Positions 37,100 to 47,195 are shown, numbered from the stretch's first letter. The stretch: 64,000 nt of DNA from JBFONV01 sp040779335 (GCA_040779335.1 JBFONV010000001.1:248001-312000), one strand, 5' to 3'. The notes: generated from the letters alone by a model not told the origin. Made by a program: numbers and translations.

Positions 37100-39457
37100 A
37101 TGAAAGCTACCTTTCGCACACCTAAACTTGTGTCAGCAATCATAATTACTGGAGTGCTAACGACTCCAGCAGTGACAGCGCAAACAGATGATGTGTTAAT
37201 AGGTTTAAGTCTTGAGGGGTTGCTCAATTTAACAGTGTCATTAGCCTCTGGCGTAGAAGAAAGTTATCGCGACGCTCCTGCTGCTATGGTGATTATCTCA
37301 GCGAAAGATATCAAACAAAGAGGTTACACAAGTTTTGATGAAATCGTCATCGATTTGCCAGGATTTGATGTTTCTTCCACTAATGGCAATGGTGGTGTTA
37401 GTGCCTATCAAAGAGGGTACCGTACTCCCTTTACTCAAAGAACTTTGATGCTTATCAACGGCGTAGTTGATAACCACTTGTGGTCGCATGAAGCAACCTT
37501 TACAAAAACTTATCCGTTATCCAATATTGAACGAATCGAAGTACTTTATGGACCTGCTGGTGCGGTATACGGAGCCAACGCCTTTTTAGGTATTATTAAT
37601 ATTATTACTAAAGATGCACGCGACACCCTTAATAATGAAACTCGGCTTAATGTTAATGTGGAAGCAGGTAGTTACAACACCAAAAGTGTTGATTTAACGG
37701 CTGCGGCTCATTATGGCAAGTTTAGTTATAATCTGTCGGCAAAATATTATCGCAGTGACGAACCTGGTATTGACGATTACTCATCTTGGGGATTTTTAAG
37801 CAACGATTTGCTTCAAAGCCGCGACATTTGGGGGCCAATTGTTTACGACACCGCACTTGCTGACAATTGCGATTTAGATGGCTGTCCTCATGAGTCAAAA
37901 AATAAGCCCTACGGTAGCTACCATGATCGAGGTCGAGACTGGGGAATATTGGCTGATGTAAGTTACGATAATTTTCAGTTCGGCACTATTATGTGGGAAA
38001 TGAAAGAAGGGTATGGCCCTTATTACCCCTCCGATCGTGCTCAACCTGGAAGCTTTTGGAATCGCAGTTCTAAGCAATATTTTATCAAGCATAACACCAA
38101 GATAAATGATGATATATCAATCAAAACCCTAGCCCTTTACCGTGAAAGCCGTATTTGGGGAGATTGGGCTGAGTCTGTTCCTGGTTCAACAGCGTTATCA
38201 GGCGAAGAAGCGCTCTCTTGGGTAAGTATTTCAGATTGGAACTCGATGAATACCAGCCGGTTATTCAAACAAGACTACGAATATAAATATAGCGAACAGT
38301 TTCAATTTACCGGTGGTATAAAATATGAGCACAAAGAGCTCAGTAAAGCGTATGATGTTTGTAGTTATTGGGCGGATTCATTATGTTCGTCCTCAACCAT
38401 TGAAACCAATGGCGATGGTATCGCCACGAACACCGATACCACCATTAATATTCAACCCGGTACGTTATCCACTATGCCCGCCGAAAATTTGGTCACAACT
38501 ACCGATAAAGGCGCTTTTATTCAAGGGATTTGGAACTTCGATACGTGGCGAGTAAACGCAGGTATTCGTTATGATGAAAATAGTCTTTATGGCAGTACGG
38601 TAAACCCCAGAGCATCGTTAGTACACTATTTGTCAGCGCAAGCAACGCTCAAATTATTATATGGTAAAGCGTTTCAAGAACCCGCTCCCTTGCAGTTGTG
38701 GGGCGGATGGAGCGGTCGTGCAGCAAATCCCAATTTACAACCAGAAGAAACCACCAACGTTGAACTAATCTTTATGTATCAACAACAGCATTGGTTACAC
38801 GATATTTCGGTGTTTACTGCTGATTATGATCATGTCATTAAAGAAGAAGCAGAAAATGCCGGTCACCGCACTAGTTTTGGCATTGAATATCGCGGTAGCT
38901 TTACATTCGATAATTTCATTGACGGTGCGGATGCGATCACGGGTAATTTTTATTACACCTATACCCAAACAAAAAGCAGTGTCGATTATGATCATGATAT
39001 TGGCCAATGGGTCGGAGAGGGAATTGAATCTTGTCAAAATGCTACCGCCAACAACACGTTAACTTATGATCCCTGTGCTGATCTCAACGTCAACCTTGGC
39101 GACATAGCCCCTCATAAAATTAACGCCAGCATCAATTTACCTGTTAGTGATAACTGGAACGTTAACATTAAGGCCAATTGGGTGAGCAGTAAGGAGCTTT
39201 ATTTGCGCAATCCATTGCGTGATAACGGTCGGAAAAACAATGCTTATATGGTGTTAGACGCTAATGTTATTTATCAACACTCTGCTTTTAGTTTAGGTTT
39301 TAAAGTCAAAAATTTATTTGATAAACAATATTATAATTCTGGAGTGGAAGGCGCGGAATCTGGCGATGATTTTAGTCAACGCTCACTTGGCTGGCGTAAT
39401 TCTTTGATCCCACAACCAGGCAGAAACTTTATGCTGACGTTAAGCGTGGAATTCTAA
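37100..39457 (+). CDS. TonB-dependent outer-membrane receptor
   Basis: This 785-residue protein has a signal peptide (1-27, PAVTA), a plug domain (about 55-175; DAPAAMVIISAKDIKQRGYTSFDE, VEVLYGPAGAVYGANAFLG) and a 22-stranded barrel ending in the typical aromatic NFMLTLSVEF. An N-terminal stretch LSLEGLLNLTVSLASG resembles the Ton-coupling region of colicin I-type receptors. No heme motif or siderophore neighbour indicates the ligand. It is monocistronic and divergent from the MASE1 kinase gene. Confidence 0.92.
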   Translation: MKATFRTPKLVSAIIITGVLTTPAVTAQTDDVLIGLSLEGLLNLTVSLASGVEESYRDAPAAMVIISAKDIKQRGYTSFDEIVIDLPGFDVSSTNGNGGVSAYQRGYRTPFTQRTLMLINGVVDNHLWSHEATFTKTYPLSNIERIEVLYGPAGAVYGANAFLGIINIITKDARDTLNNETRLNVNVEAGSYNTKSVDLTAAAHYGKFSYNLSAKYYRSDEPGIDDYSSWGFLSNDLLQSRDIWGPIVYDTALADNCDLDGCPHESKNKPYGSYHDRGRDWGILADVSYDNFQFGTIMWEMKEGYGPYYPSDRAQPGSFWNRSSKQYFIKHNTKINDDISIKTLALYRESRIWGDWAESVPGSTALSGEEALSWVSISDWNSMNTSRLFKQDYEYKYSEQFQFTGGIKYEHKELSKAYDVCSYWADSLCSSSTIETNGDGIATNTDTTINIQPGTLSTMPAENLVTTTDKGAFIQGIWNFDTWRVNAGIRYDENSLYGSTVNPRASLVHYLSAQATLKLLYGKAFQEPAPLQLWGGWSGRAANPNLQPEETTNVELIFMYQQQHWLHDISVFTADYDHVIKEEAENAGHRTSFGIEYRGSFTFDNFIDGADAITGNFYYTYTQTKSSVDYDHDIGQWVGEGIESCQNATANNTLTYDPCADLNVNLGDIAPHKINASINLPVSDNWNVNIKANWVSSKELYLRNPLRDNGRKNNAYMVLDANVIYQHSAFSLGFKVKNLFDKQYYNSGVEGAESGDDFSQRSLGWRNSLIPQPGRNFMLTLSVEF

Positions 39458-39678
39458 TTATCTGTTGATAAGCTTATTAGTTGTTTTTTAATTCACTCAT
39501 CAACGCCGACACTGCAATCATTCATTGAGCATTGCCTATGCAAGGTTTGCGAGTATTACTTTTTGCTCGTTTGGCCCATTTCAGTCGATGTATTATAAAA
39601 TGACCTTTAACGCATAATAATTTATGCTTACCAATTAAAACAATTTGATTAACCTGCTCAGCTGTTAAAGGAATATTC

Positions 39679-41025
39679 ATGTCTATAGACTTTTTAGCTC
39701 ATTATATCGATAAGATTGATGAAACGCTTGATGATAAAGCGCAACTAGCGGCGATCATTAAAGAAGCTGAACTAGAGCTATCTGTGGAGCAATTTGCTAA
39801 TTTATTAGAAGCATTTCCGTTAACCTCTCGGTTATCTATATGGTCATTGCTCTCGGCAGAATTTAAACAAGATGCCTTTTTGGAAATGAAAGATGAGTCG
39901 CGTGTATTATTGTTAAATGCGTTAGATGATGTTGATTGTTTTCCTTTATTTGAAAAGCTTGATGCCACCGATTTGATTGAACTCAGCGAGAGTTTAAGTA
40001 ATCGTTTCATCGATTACGCGGTTACCCAAATGACCGCAAAACAACGCAAATTTTTTAAAAGTGCTCAGGACTATTCTGTTGACGAGCTTGGCCGGTGGCA
40101 AAGTTTTGATGATATTCAGATGTTGCACAAGTTCAAAGTGTCAGCGGCTAAAAAAGTGTGCGCTAAGCCATTACCTTTGCTTACTGAAGTTATTTATATC
40201 ATCGATGAAAACGCTAAACTTTTGGGACAAATTGCGGTCAATCAACTGGTCAATTATGACAACGAAACCTTGCTTGTCGATGTGATGGACAAGGATATTG
40301 AAGTGGTAGCGTCAAATGCTGCCATAGTTGATGCCGCTGATACAGTTATTGCCTCAGGGCGAGCGGCGTTACCAGTCGTTAATGAAAATGGCTGTTTAAC
40401 CGGACGTCTTGATATACATTCGGCTTATAAATACAAAGAGCAACAAACCGAAAATCAATTGATCAAATCGGGCGGTTTAGTAGACGAAGAAGATCTTTTC
40501 TCCAGCGTGTGGTTAAGTAGTAAAAACCGAGCGGTGTGGTTAGGAATTAACTTGCTCACTGCATTTCTTGCCTCGTGGTTTATTGGTTTATTTGAGGCCA
40601 CTTTGCAGCAAGTGGTTGCTTTGGCGGTATTAATGCCAGTGGTCGCTTCTATGGGAGGAATTTCAGGGAGTCAGACTTTAACCTTAATTATTAGAGGCTT
40701 GGCGTTAGGACAAATCACCGATGCCAATCGCCAAGCGATAGTGAAAAAAGAACTGAAGGTCGGCCTGATCAATGGTTTATTGTGGGCGACAGTTATCAGC
40801 TATATCACTTATGTTTGGTTTCAAATGCCATTATTATCGCTCACTATTTTTGTCGCGATATTAGGCAATATTGTTATTGCCTCGTTATCTGGCGTTTGGG
40901 TGCCTTGGTTGCTTGATAAATTAAATATTGATCCGGCGTTATCCGGCGCTGTTATTTTAACAACCGTGACCGATATTTTTGGTTTTATCGCCTTTTTAGG
41001 TTGTGGAACGCTTTTCCTGCTTTAA
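39679..41025 (+). CDS. mgtE: MgtE-family magnesium transporter
   Basis: The 448 residues have a superhelical N domain (about 1-130), CBS domains (about 130-255; VVASNAAIVDAADTVIASGRAALPVVNENG) and five membrane helices (about 280-448). The helices carry the pore motif PVVASMGGISGSQTLTLIIRGLALG. AAAGGA precedes the ATG at good distance. It is an inner-membrane Mg2+ channel gated by intracellular Mg2+. The length is normal. Confidence 0.93.
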   Translation: MSIDFLAHYIDKIDETLDDKAQLAAIIKEAELELSVEQFANLLEAFPLTSRLSIWSLLSAEFKQDAFLEMKDESRVLLLNALDDVDCFPLFEKLDATDLIELSESLSNRFIDYAVTQMTAKQRKFFKSAQDYSVDELGRWQSFDDIQMLHKFKVSAAKKVCAKPLPLLTEVIYIIDENAKLLGQIAVNQLVNYDNETLLVDVMDKDIEVVASNAAIVDAADTVIASGRAALPVVNENGCLTGRLDIHSAYKYKEQQTENQLIKSGGLVDEEDLFSSVWLSSKNRAVWLGINLLTAFLASWFIGLFEATLQQVVALAVLMPVVASMGGISGSQTLTLIIRGLALGQITDANRQAIVKKELKVGLINGLLWATVISYITYVWFQMPLLSLTIFVAILGNIVIASLSGVWVPWLLDKLNIDPALSGAVILTTVTDIFGFIAFLGCGTLFLL

Positions 41026-41054
41026 CATCAATTCAGTAATAATCCGATAAAGTC

Positions 41055-41078
41055 AGTGGGCTAATTAACCAGCCCACT
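41055..41078. terminator. Bidirectional terminator between mgtE and the SLC13 gene
   Basis: AGTGGGCT and AGCCCACT form an 8-bp GC-rich stem with an 8-nt loop, between two convergent genes, with A/T-rich flanks on both sides. Confidence 0.75.
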
Positions 41079-41082
41079 TAAA

Positions 41083-42912
41083 CTATAAATACATACTACT
41101 TAATACCCAAGAGAGCGTTACCCACATTAATAATATTAATGGGATACCTACACGCATAAAGTCAGAAAAATGATAACCGCCAGCGTTCATCACCAGTAAA
41201 TTGGTTTTATAAGCCATGGGGGTGGCATAACTGAGGTTTGCGCCAAATAATACCGCTAAAATAAAGGGTTCTGCCGGTAGGCCTAATTGATTCGCCACTG
41301 AAATTGCGATGGGCGTACCAATAACTGCCGCCGCGTTATTCGAGACAATATTGGTGAGGATAGCCAGTAGTAACATCAGCGTTGATAACACGCCACCAGG
41401 GGGTAAACCACTGGATAACGCGACAAATACTTGCGCGATATATTCTGCGCCACCGGTTTGCATTAACGCCGCGCCTAATGCCAGTGATGCTGCCACAATA
41501 AGAATAACCTGAGTGCTAAGCGCTGATGACACTTCTTGCCAGTTTAAACATTTAGTGGCGAGTAAAATCAGTACCCCACAAACCGAACTGACTTCTATGG
41601 GTAAAACCCCCAGTGCGCTAACAACAATTACCCCCAGTAATATAATTAACGCGATAGGCGCTTTTGCGGTTTGTGGCAGCGCCGCAGCGCCATCGAGAAT
41701 CAGTAGACCTTGTTTAGATTTTAACGCTTCAATTTGTTCAGCTTCCCCTTGCACAAGTAAAACATCACCAATCATTAATGCAACATGACCAATACTTCGT
41801 CGACCTATATCCATAGCTTTACCGCCTCGGTGTAAAGCAACCACAGAAATACCGTGCTGTTGAATAAAGTTAGCTTGACGTAAATTTCTACCCACCAAAC
41901 CAGAACCGGCAATAATCACAATTTCTGCCAGCGTTTGTTTATCTGCTTTTAAAGGATGGTCTTCATCCACTTTATGTAAACCGGAAAATAAGGTTGCGCC
42001 TAGCACTGCCTCGTATTCTTTCAGTCTGTCAGGGTAGTCTTTTACCTGTAATCTGTCGCCCGGAAGTAAAATAGTATCGGGCAAGGGCATAATACTTCTA
42101 TAATCAGGACTGCGTTGCACACTCTCTATTCGTAAACGACCTTCGGTTAAGGCGATGACATCAGCAATGGTTTTTTCGTTGGCAGCACTATCTTCTTGAA
42201 TATTAAGATAGGCACTGAATAGGCGAGGTGAGGTGTCGGGTAACAAGGTCTTTCTTTTCGGTAATAGTTTCGGGGCAATTAACCATAAATATATAATCGC
42301 TACCGCACAGGCAACCAAGGCTGGTTTGGCAAAATCAAATAGGCCAAATTCGACAACCCCCATGTTTTTCGCGATGCTCACAACCAGTAAGTTGGTTGAT
42401 GTACCTATGGTGGTGGTCATGCCACCAACCAAAGTCGCCAATCCCATCGGCAGTAACATTGGCGACGAGTCGGTATTAGTGCGCAATGACACGCTAACTA
42501 AAATAGGTAATAGCAACACCACAATTGGTGTATTGTTAACAAACGCACTTAAGGCGCCCGCGAGCAAAAGAGTTAACAGCAGCGAAATCATCGGGCTTAT
42601 TTTCCATAACTTTGCCAAATGTCGACCAATGGGCTCTAATGCCCCGGTTCTTACCAATCCCTGCCCGATGATCATTAAGGCACAAACGGTGATTAGTGCC
42701 TCATGGCCAAAGCCCGAAAACAGTGAGCTGGGCTCAAAATGCTGACCATCAATATTAAATGGAAACAGCGCGAAAATCAGGCTGAGAATAGCAATAACAG
42801 CAAGGGATGAGGTTTCTAAGGGGATATCTTCACGTCGAAATAAATATAGCGCAAGGACAGTAATTAATAGCACCACTAGTGCGTGGTAATTTGGCAGATC
42901 AGGAATGCTCAA
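41083..42912 (-). CDS. SLC13/DASS-family transporter with central RCK_C domains
   Basis: This 609-residue transporter has helices before about residue 215 and after about 385. They enclose two cytoplasmic TrkA-C (RCK_C) domains (VIALTEGRLRIESVQRSPDYR, LPGDRLQVKDYPDRL; SVVALHRGGKAMDIG, DVLLVQGEAEQIEAL). Repeated motifs FVNNTPIVVLLLP and IVSNNAAAVIGTPIAIS are the DASS SNT/SNN substrate-Na+ loops. This form transports anions such as sulfate or dicarboxylates; the substrate is not determinable here. It is monocistronic. Confidence 0.92.
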   Translation of the reverse strand: MSIPDLPNYHALVVLLITVLALYLFRREDIPLETSSLAVIAILSLIFALFPFNIDGQHFEPSSLFSGFGHEALITVCALMIIGQGLVRTGALEPIGRHLAKLWKISPMISLLLTLLLAGALSAFVNNTPIVVLLLPILVSVSLRTNTDSSPMLLPMGLATLVGGMTTTIGTSTNLLVVSIAKNMGVVEFGLFDFAKPALVACAVAIIYLWLIAPKLLPKRKTLLPDTSPRLFSAYLNIQEDSAANEKTIADVIALTEGRLRIESVQRSPDYRSIMPLPDTILLPGDRLQVKDYPDRLKEYEAVLGATLFSGLHKVDEDHPLKADKQTLAEIVIIAGSGLVGRNLRQANFIQQHGISVVALHRGGKAMDIGRRSIGHVALMIGDVLLVQGEAEQIEALKSKQGLLILDGAAALPQTAKAPIALIILLGVIVVSALGVLPIEVSSVCGVLILLATKCLNWQEVSSALSTQVILIVAASLALGAALMQTGGAEYIAQVFVALSSGLPPGGVLSTLMLLLAILTNIVSNNAAAVIGTPIAISVANQLGLPAEPFILAVLFGANLSYATPMAYKTNLLVMNAGGYHFSDFMRVGIPLILLMWVTLSWVLSSMYL

Positions 42913-43310
42913 AGTGCTAATCCATATATAAACATATTCCTATAAAAGCACATATTATCTTAAATACCAATATGCATAATTAATTCATCGTTTAATAAAT
43001 GATTAATCACCATCAACTGAGCCAGCAGTAAAAAGAGTTTTTAGCGTTTTTTGCCATAAGCACTTATCTTTTAAATATTTTTGTCGCTGAGCATATATTG
43101 TACGCAGTTGTCCTGAACTGGCCACATCATGGTGATACACGTTCAGAGGCAGTAAAAGTAGTTCGGGTGAAGTAAAAATAGTTTCAGTAAAATAAAAATA
43201 GTTTCAGTAAAATAAAAATAATCATGCGCTTTATTAATAAAATGTTTAGCTTGGATCTTTGACTTGTTACTATGCGCACCATTAAGAAATTGAAGAATAA
43301 AGGTTATAAC
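42913..43310. other. Intergenic region between SLC13 gene and carboxylesterase
   Basis: It holds AT-rich promoter-like sequence for the two divergent genes and a 4 x 20-bp tandem repeat (listed separately). I see no gene in it. Confidence 0.6.
43141..43220. repeat. Four tandem 20-bp units
   Basis: The units are GTTCAGAGGCAGTAAAAGTA, GTTCGGGTGAAGTAAAAATA and two identical GTTTCAGTAAAATAAAAATA. They run without gaps and end about 90 bp before the carboxylesterase start. They become more uniform toward the gene, as expected for recent slippage or duplication. Confidence 0.85.
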
Positions 43311-43985
43311 ATGGCAGTATCTTCACTAGAGCGTATCACAATAGAACCGTCAACAAGCGCTACGTCCTGCGTGATTTGGTTACATGGACTAGGTGATTCT
43401 GGAGCTGGGTTTGCTCCGGTTGTGCCTTTACTTGGTTTGGCAAAAGATCACCGTATCCGCTTTGTTTTTCCGCATGCGCCAGAGCAAGCGGTGACCATAA
43501 ATCAAGGCTATGTAATGCGTTCTTGGTATGACATCAAAAGTATGGATTTGCATAATCGTGCTGACATGGACGGTGTGCTTGAATCAGAAGTTTTAGTAAA
43601 GGCGTTGATCCAGGAGCAAATCGATTCAGGTATTCCAGCCAATAAAATCGTTTTGGCAGGCTTTAGCCAAGGCGGCGTAATGAGTTTGTTTACTGGGCTA
43701 AGGTATCCGCAAACGCTGGCCGGTATTATGGGCTTGTCTTGCTATTTACCGACTGCCGATGCCTTGCCGTCAGATCTGAGTTCGGCAAATAAAAATACCC
43801 CAATATTGCAGCATCACGGTCAACAAGATGACGTAGTGCCGGTAACGGCGGGTAAACAAGCTTACGAACTACTGTCTAAAGCGGGTTATCAAACTATTTG
43901 GAAAACGTATCCGATGCCACATAGTGTTATTCCGCAGCAATTAGAAGATATTGGTCGTTGGTTGAATAGTCGATTGACGCAGTAG
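43311..43985 (+). CDS. Carboxylesterase / acyl-protein thioesterase-like hydrolase
   Basis: The start at 43311 is chosen because AAAGG lies seven bases upstream; the frame also contains an ATG at 43272. The protein of about 224 residues is an alpha/beta hydrolase with the oxyanion region WLHGLGDSG, nucleophile GFSQGGVMSLFTGL (Ser near 115), Asp in HGQQDDVVP and His in MPHSVIP. It matches the family of Pseudomonas carboxylesterase EstB and eukaryotic APT1. It is cytoplasmic and acts on short-chain esters or lysophospholipids. Confidence 0.92.
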   Translation: MAVSSLERITIEPSTSATSCVIWLHGLGDSGAGFAPVVPLLGLAKDHRIRFVFPHAPEQAVTINQGYVMRSWYDIKSMDLHNRADMDGVLESEVLVKALIQEQIDSGIPANKIVLAGFSQGGVMSLFTGLRYPQTLAGIMGLSCYLPTADALPSDLSSANKNTPILQHHGQQDDVVPVTAGKQAYELLSKAGYQTIWKTYPMPHSVIPQQLEDIGRWLNSRLTQ

Positions 43986-44030
43986 CACAGCCGGTAAAGC
44001 AACACGCTGAACTTAAAGTAAAATTAAATA

Positions 44031-44063
44031 AGGTGAGAGTAATATCGGTTATTATTCTCACCT
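44031..44063. terminator. Bidirectional terminator after the carboxylesterase gene
   Basis: AGGTGAGAGTAATA pairs with TATTATTCTCACCT (one bulge) around a short loop, between convergent genes, followed by GAATTTT. Confidence 0.75.
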
Positions 44064-44074
44064 GAATTTTATCG

Positions 44075-44566
44075 TTAGGCTTGTTTCGATTTTATTTGTT
44101 CAACATGCTCTATCAGTAAATCGGTAGTCTCTTTTAACAGCTCTAACTCTTCAATGGTTAAGTCATCAAGGTGTTCTAAATTAGACTCTATGGTGTCAAT
44201 AATCTGTGTTGATGGTCGTTGCAATGGTCGCATAAAGTAGGCGGTAACGGTGGCGACAATTGCGCCAAAAAACAGTATAGAACCATAAACTATCCAAATT
44301 CCGCCAATCAGTAGCGAAATACCATTAACGGGCATATCCGCAATGCCAGCGGTAGAAAATGCCGCCACGCCCCAATATAACGCCTTGCCATAGCTGGTTA
44401 TTTTCGTGCCATCCGCACCTATTTCGCCAAAATAAACCCCGGCAGAGAACAACAGCCACGAGACAAATAATAACAACGAAGCGTTAATAATAGGCGTGTG
44501 TGACATGACATCACAAATAAACTTACGCCATGTGCGTTTAAGTTTTTTACGATTGATTTTCTTCAA
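44075..44566 (-). CDS. Two-TM channel-like protein with altered selectivity filter
   Basis: This 163-residue protein has the Ion_trans_2 layout: a basic N-terminus, TM1 (about 29-49), a pore-helix region (SYGKALYWGVAAFSTAGIADMP), TM2 (about 85-110) and an acidic cytoplasmic helix (EHLDDLTIEELELLKE). At the position of the K+-channel TVGYGD filter it has TAGIAD, so both filter residues after the first Gly differ. It is probably a channel homolog with changed or lost K+ selectivity. It overlaps the upstream gene by 20 nt. Confidence 0.78.
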   Translation of the reverse strand: MKKINRKKLKRTWRKFICDVMSHTPIINASLLLFVSWLLFSAGVYFGEIGADGTKITSYGKALYWGVAAFSTAGIADMPVNGISLLIGGIWIVYGSILFFGAIVATVTAYFMRPLQRPSTQIIDTIESNLEHLDDLTIEELELLKETTDLLIEHVEQIKSKQA

Positions 44567-45017
44567 TGGACACCCTCTTACCCCCGTTTTTTAGGGCGCG
44601 CTTTAAAGCTTTGGGCGAAATAGCATCACCTTTGTTGATCCTACGCTGATTAATGGCTTTAAATTTAGTTATGGCTAGTGGATCGACAGCGTAAGAGTGT
44701 CCGTCAAAGGTTAAGCTTGAATCCGTCAGGTAAATTGCTAATGGTTTATTATTGGCTGATGTTAGTATCAGTAGCTCTGCGCCTGTGGTGTTAGCAGATT
44801 GCGGTTGCTTAGTACCGGTTAGCAGGGTGTTATCAATAAAGTTCACCAGTACATCGAAGTTTTCCCACGTGGCATAAACAATGGCACTATCGTGGTTTTT
44901 ATTAAGCCAATAAATCGACTCTATCTGTTGTGCGCTACTAGAATTATAGCTTTCGCTGTTGTTGGCAAAAGCGACACCAGTGAAAATGATTAACCCCAAG
45001 TATAAAAATTTGAACAT
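44547..45017 (-). CDS. Hypothetical exported protein, partner of the channel-like gene
   Basis: The 156 residues start with a signal peptide (MFKFLYLGLIIFTGVAFA) and contain no membrane helix after it. I do not recognise the family. Visible features are a beta-rich middle (AELLILTSANNKPLAIYLTDSSLTFDGHSYAV) and a basic C-terminus (RRINKGDAISPKALKRALKNGGKR). It overlaps the channel-like gene by 20 nt, which implies coupled translation and possibly a joint function. Confidence 0.65.
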   Translation of the reverse strand: MFKFLYLGLIIFTGVAFANNSESYNSSSAQQIESIYWLNKNHDSAIVYATWENFDVLVNFIDNTLLTGTKQPQSANTTGAELLILTSANNKPLAIYLTDSSLTFDGHSYAVDPLAITKFKAINQRRINKGDAISPKALKRALKNGGKRVSIEENQS

Positions 45018-45183
45018 TGCTCTATCCTTAATTAGTTATAAAAACTATTGTTATTCCCTATTGCTTACCATGACAAAAATCACTTTGACGCGACTTTATA
45101 GCACTTAGCTTACTTTTATGATGTATCGGCGTCAATTTGCGGAAACTCTCGCCAAGAGCAATATTCCCTAATGAATCAGTTAT

Positions 45184-47100
45184 TTAAGCGCGCTTTTTCT
45201 GCACCCGACGACGCTTTTTAAACGCCGGTTTTACTGACGCTTTAATGCCGCTAAGTGAGTGTGGCAAAGTGTTTGCTGCCAGTTCAATTAACTCGGCTAA
45301 GGTGTGTTGCAGCGGTTGCATAAAGCTTTGATAGTTAGCTTGTTGATCGGCAATATTGTTCAGGGTTGCCTCCCATTGCGCGGTCATGTCAGGTTTAGTA
45401 CAGACTTCTGGCAATGCATCAATTAAACCCATACCCGCTGGTGTTGCGTTGATCTGCTTACCTTGTCGTTGTAAAAAACCGCGCTTAAAAAGCAGTTCAA
45501 TAATACCAGCACGGGTGGCTTCAGTGCCTAATCCGTCGGTATCTTTTAATATCGCTTTGAGTGACTTGTCGCTGACAAAGCGGTTAATACCGGTCATTGC
45601 CGCCAACAAGGTTGCATCAGTAAACGCTTTTGGCGCTTGAGTGAGTTTTTCACTTAACTCACCATTCTCACAATGCAGTTGCTCGTTTTTCGCAATATTC
45701 GGTAAGGTTTGCTCTGCGTCTTTATCGGTTTTATTGCTGGTTGGGTACAAACACTTCCAACCCATTTGCTCGGGTATATTGGCAGAAGCGGTGAATTTTC
45801 CACCGGCAATAGTTAAGGCAATATGCGTGTGTTGATAAAGATAAACCGGATAAAACTGGGCGATATACTGTCTGACAATCATGCCATAAATATTTTTTTC
45901 AAAACCGTTCAGGGTGATATTTCCCGGAGATTTTTCAGTGGGAATAATCGCGTGGTGGGCGCTTACTTTACTATTGTTCCACGCCTTTGACTTTATTGTG
46001 GCATCGGCATTTTTTGCCGCTTCAGCATAATTTGTCGGTGCGTTGGCTAACATCGCCAAGGTCGATTTTGCTAGCGCGTGTTGTTCAGTGGGTAAATATC
46101 GACAATCAGAGCGGGGATAAGTGATCAGTTTATGTTTTTCGTACAGTGACTGGCAGACATCAAGCACCACTTTTGCATTCATCGAAAACTGTTTTGCCGC
46201 CTCTATTTGTAATGTCGACAGATTAAACGGCAACGGCGCATTTAATTTTTTTTGCTCTTGTTTAATGTGTTCAATTGCAGCGGGATGATTGTTAATTCGA
46301 CTCACCACATTTTCAGCTAACGCTTTTACCAATACTCTGCCGTCTTCATCTTGGTAAGGGCGGCAAGCTTCGCTAGGTTGCCATTTCGCGGTAAAGCGTT
46401 GTTTATCTTGAGTGTGAACATGTGCAAGTACTTCGTAGTAGGGGCGAGCAGTAAAGTTTGCTATTTCTTTGTCTCTGTTGGCGACTAATCCCAGAATGGG
46501 AGTTTGCACACGGCCAACCGACAACACGCCTTGATAACCTACTTTTGCACCTTGTATGGTATAGGCGCGTGTTAAGTTAATGCCATAAAGCCAATCGGCT
46601 CTACTTCTTGCTAGTGCAGAAATCGATAACGGCATAAAGGCTTGATTCGACTTTAATTGCGTCAGGGCGCGTTTTACGGCGGGCAAGTTTAAATCGCTGA
46701 TCAATAAACGTTGCATGCCGGTGCGCTTGTGTTCGTCAACCTTTAAATAATCGATAACTTCATCTATCAGTAACTGACCTTCTCGGTCAGGATCTCCCGC
46801 ATGTACTATTGCTGAGGCCTGTTTAACCAATTTTCGAATGATAGTCAGTTGGCTACGGGTTTTAGTTTTAGGCTTTAGTTGCCATTGGTTTGGAATAATA
46901 GGTAAATGGTCTAATTGCCACTTTTTGAATTTTTCATCGTAGGCATCGGGCTCAACTTGTTCAAGTATATGCCCGATACACCAAGTCACCACATCGCCAT
47001 TGCCGACCTCAATAAAACCTTGTTGTTTCTTGTGGGGTTTGGGTAAGGCATCAGCTATTGCTCTGCCTAAGCTTGGTTTTTCGGCAATGTAGAGTTTCAT
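45184..47100 (-). CDS. topB: DNA topoisomerase III
   Basis: This 638-residue type IA topoisomerase has an N-terminal Toprim (KLYIAEKPSLGRAIADALP, IVHAGDPDREGQLLIDEVI). The active-site Tyr is in KHKLITYPRSDCRYLP near residue 330, and GINLTRAYTI is in domain II/III. It ends in a basic tail (FKKRRRVQKKRA) rather than zinc fingers, as is usual for TopB. Length is close to the E. coli enzyme. It decatenates single-stranded regions during replication and recombination. Confidence 0.95.
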   Translation of the reverse strand: MKLYIAEKPSLGRAIADALPKPHKKQQGFIEVGNGDVVTWCIGHILEQVEPDAYDEKFKKWQLDHLPIIPNQWQLKPKTKTRSQLTIIRKLVKQASAIVHAGDPDREGQLLIDEVIDYLKVDEHKRTGMQRLLISDLNLPAVKRALTQLKSNQAFMPLSISALARSRADWLYGINLTRAYTIQGAKVGYQGVLSVGRVQTPILGLVANRDKEIANFTARPYYEVLAHVHTQDKQRFTAKWQPSEACRPYQDEDGRVLVKALAENVVSRINNHPAAIEHIKQEQKKLNAPLPFNLSTLQIEAAKQFSMNAKVVLDVCQSLYEKHKLITYPRSDCRYLPTEQHALAKSTLAMLANAPTNYAEAAKNADATIKSKAWNNSKVSAHHAIIPTEKSPGNITLNGFEKNIYGMIVRQYIAQFYPVYLYQHTHIALTIAGGKFTASANIPEQMGWKCLYPTSNKTDKDAEQTLPNIAKNEQLHCENGELSEKLTQAPKAFTDATLLAAMTGINRFVSDKSLKAILKDTDGLGTEATRAGIIELLFKRGFLQRQGKQINATPAGMGLIDALPEVCTKPDMTAQWEATLNNIADQQANYQSFMQPLQHTLAELIELAANTLPHSLSGIKASVKPAFKKRRRVQKKRA

Positions 47101-47195
47101 TTATGCTTAAAAATAGGAATAACTTTTTATGGGTCAGTGCATTAAAATAACACTGTTTTTATGTACAGTAAATGACTTGTTGATTGGGATCGGTA

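Noticed and set aside
42233..42745. 170-codon plus-strand ORF
   Set aside because: It is antisense to the well-supported SLC13 transporter gene and has no recognisable domain or ribosome-binding site.
43141..43220. Possible CRISPR array
   Set aside because: The 20-bp units are directly adjacent with no spacers, and no cas gene is near; this is a simple tandem repeat.
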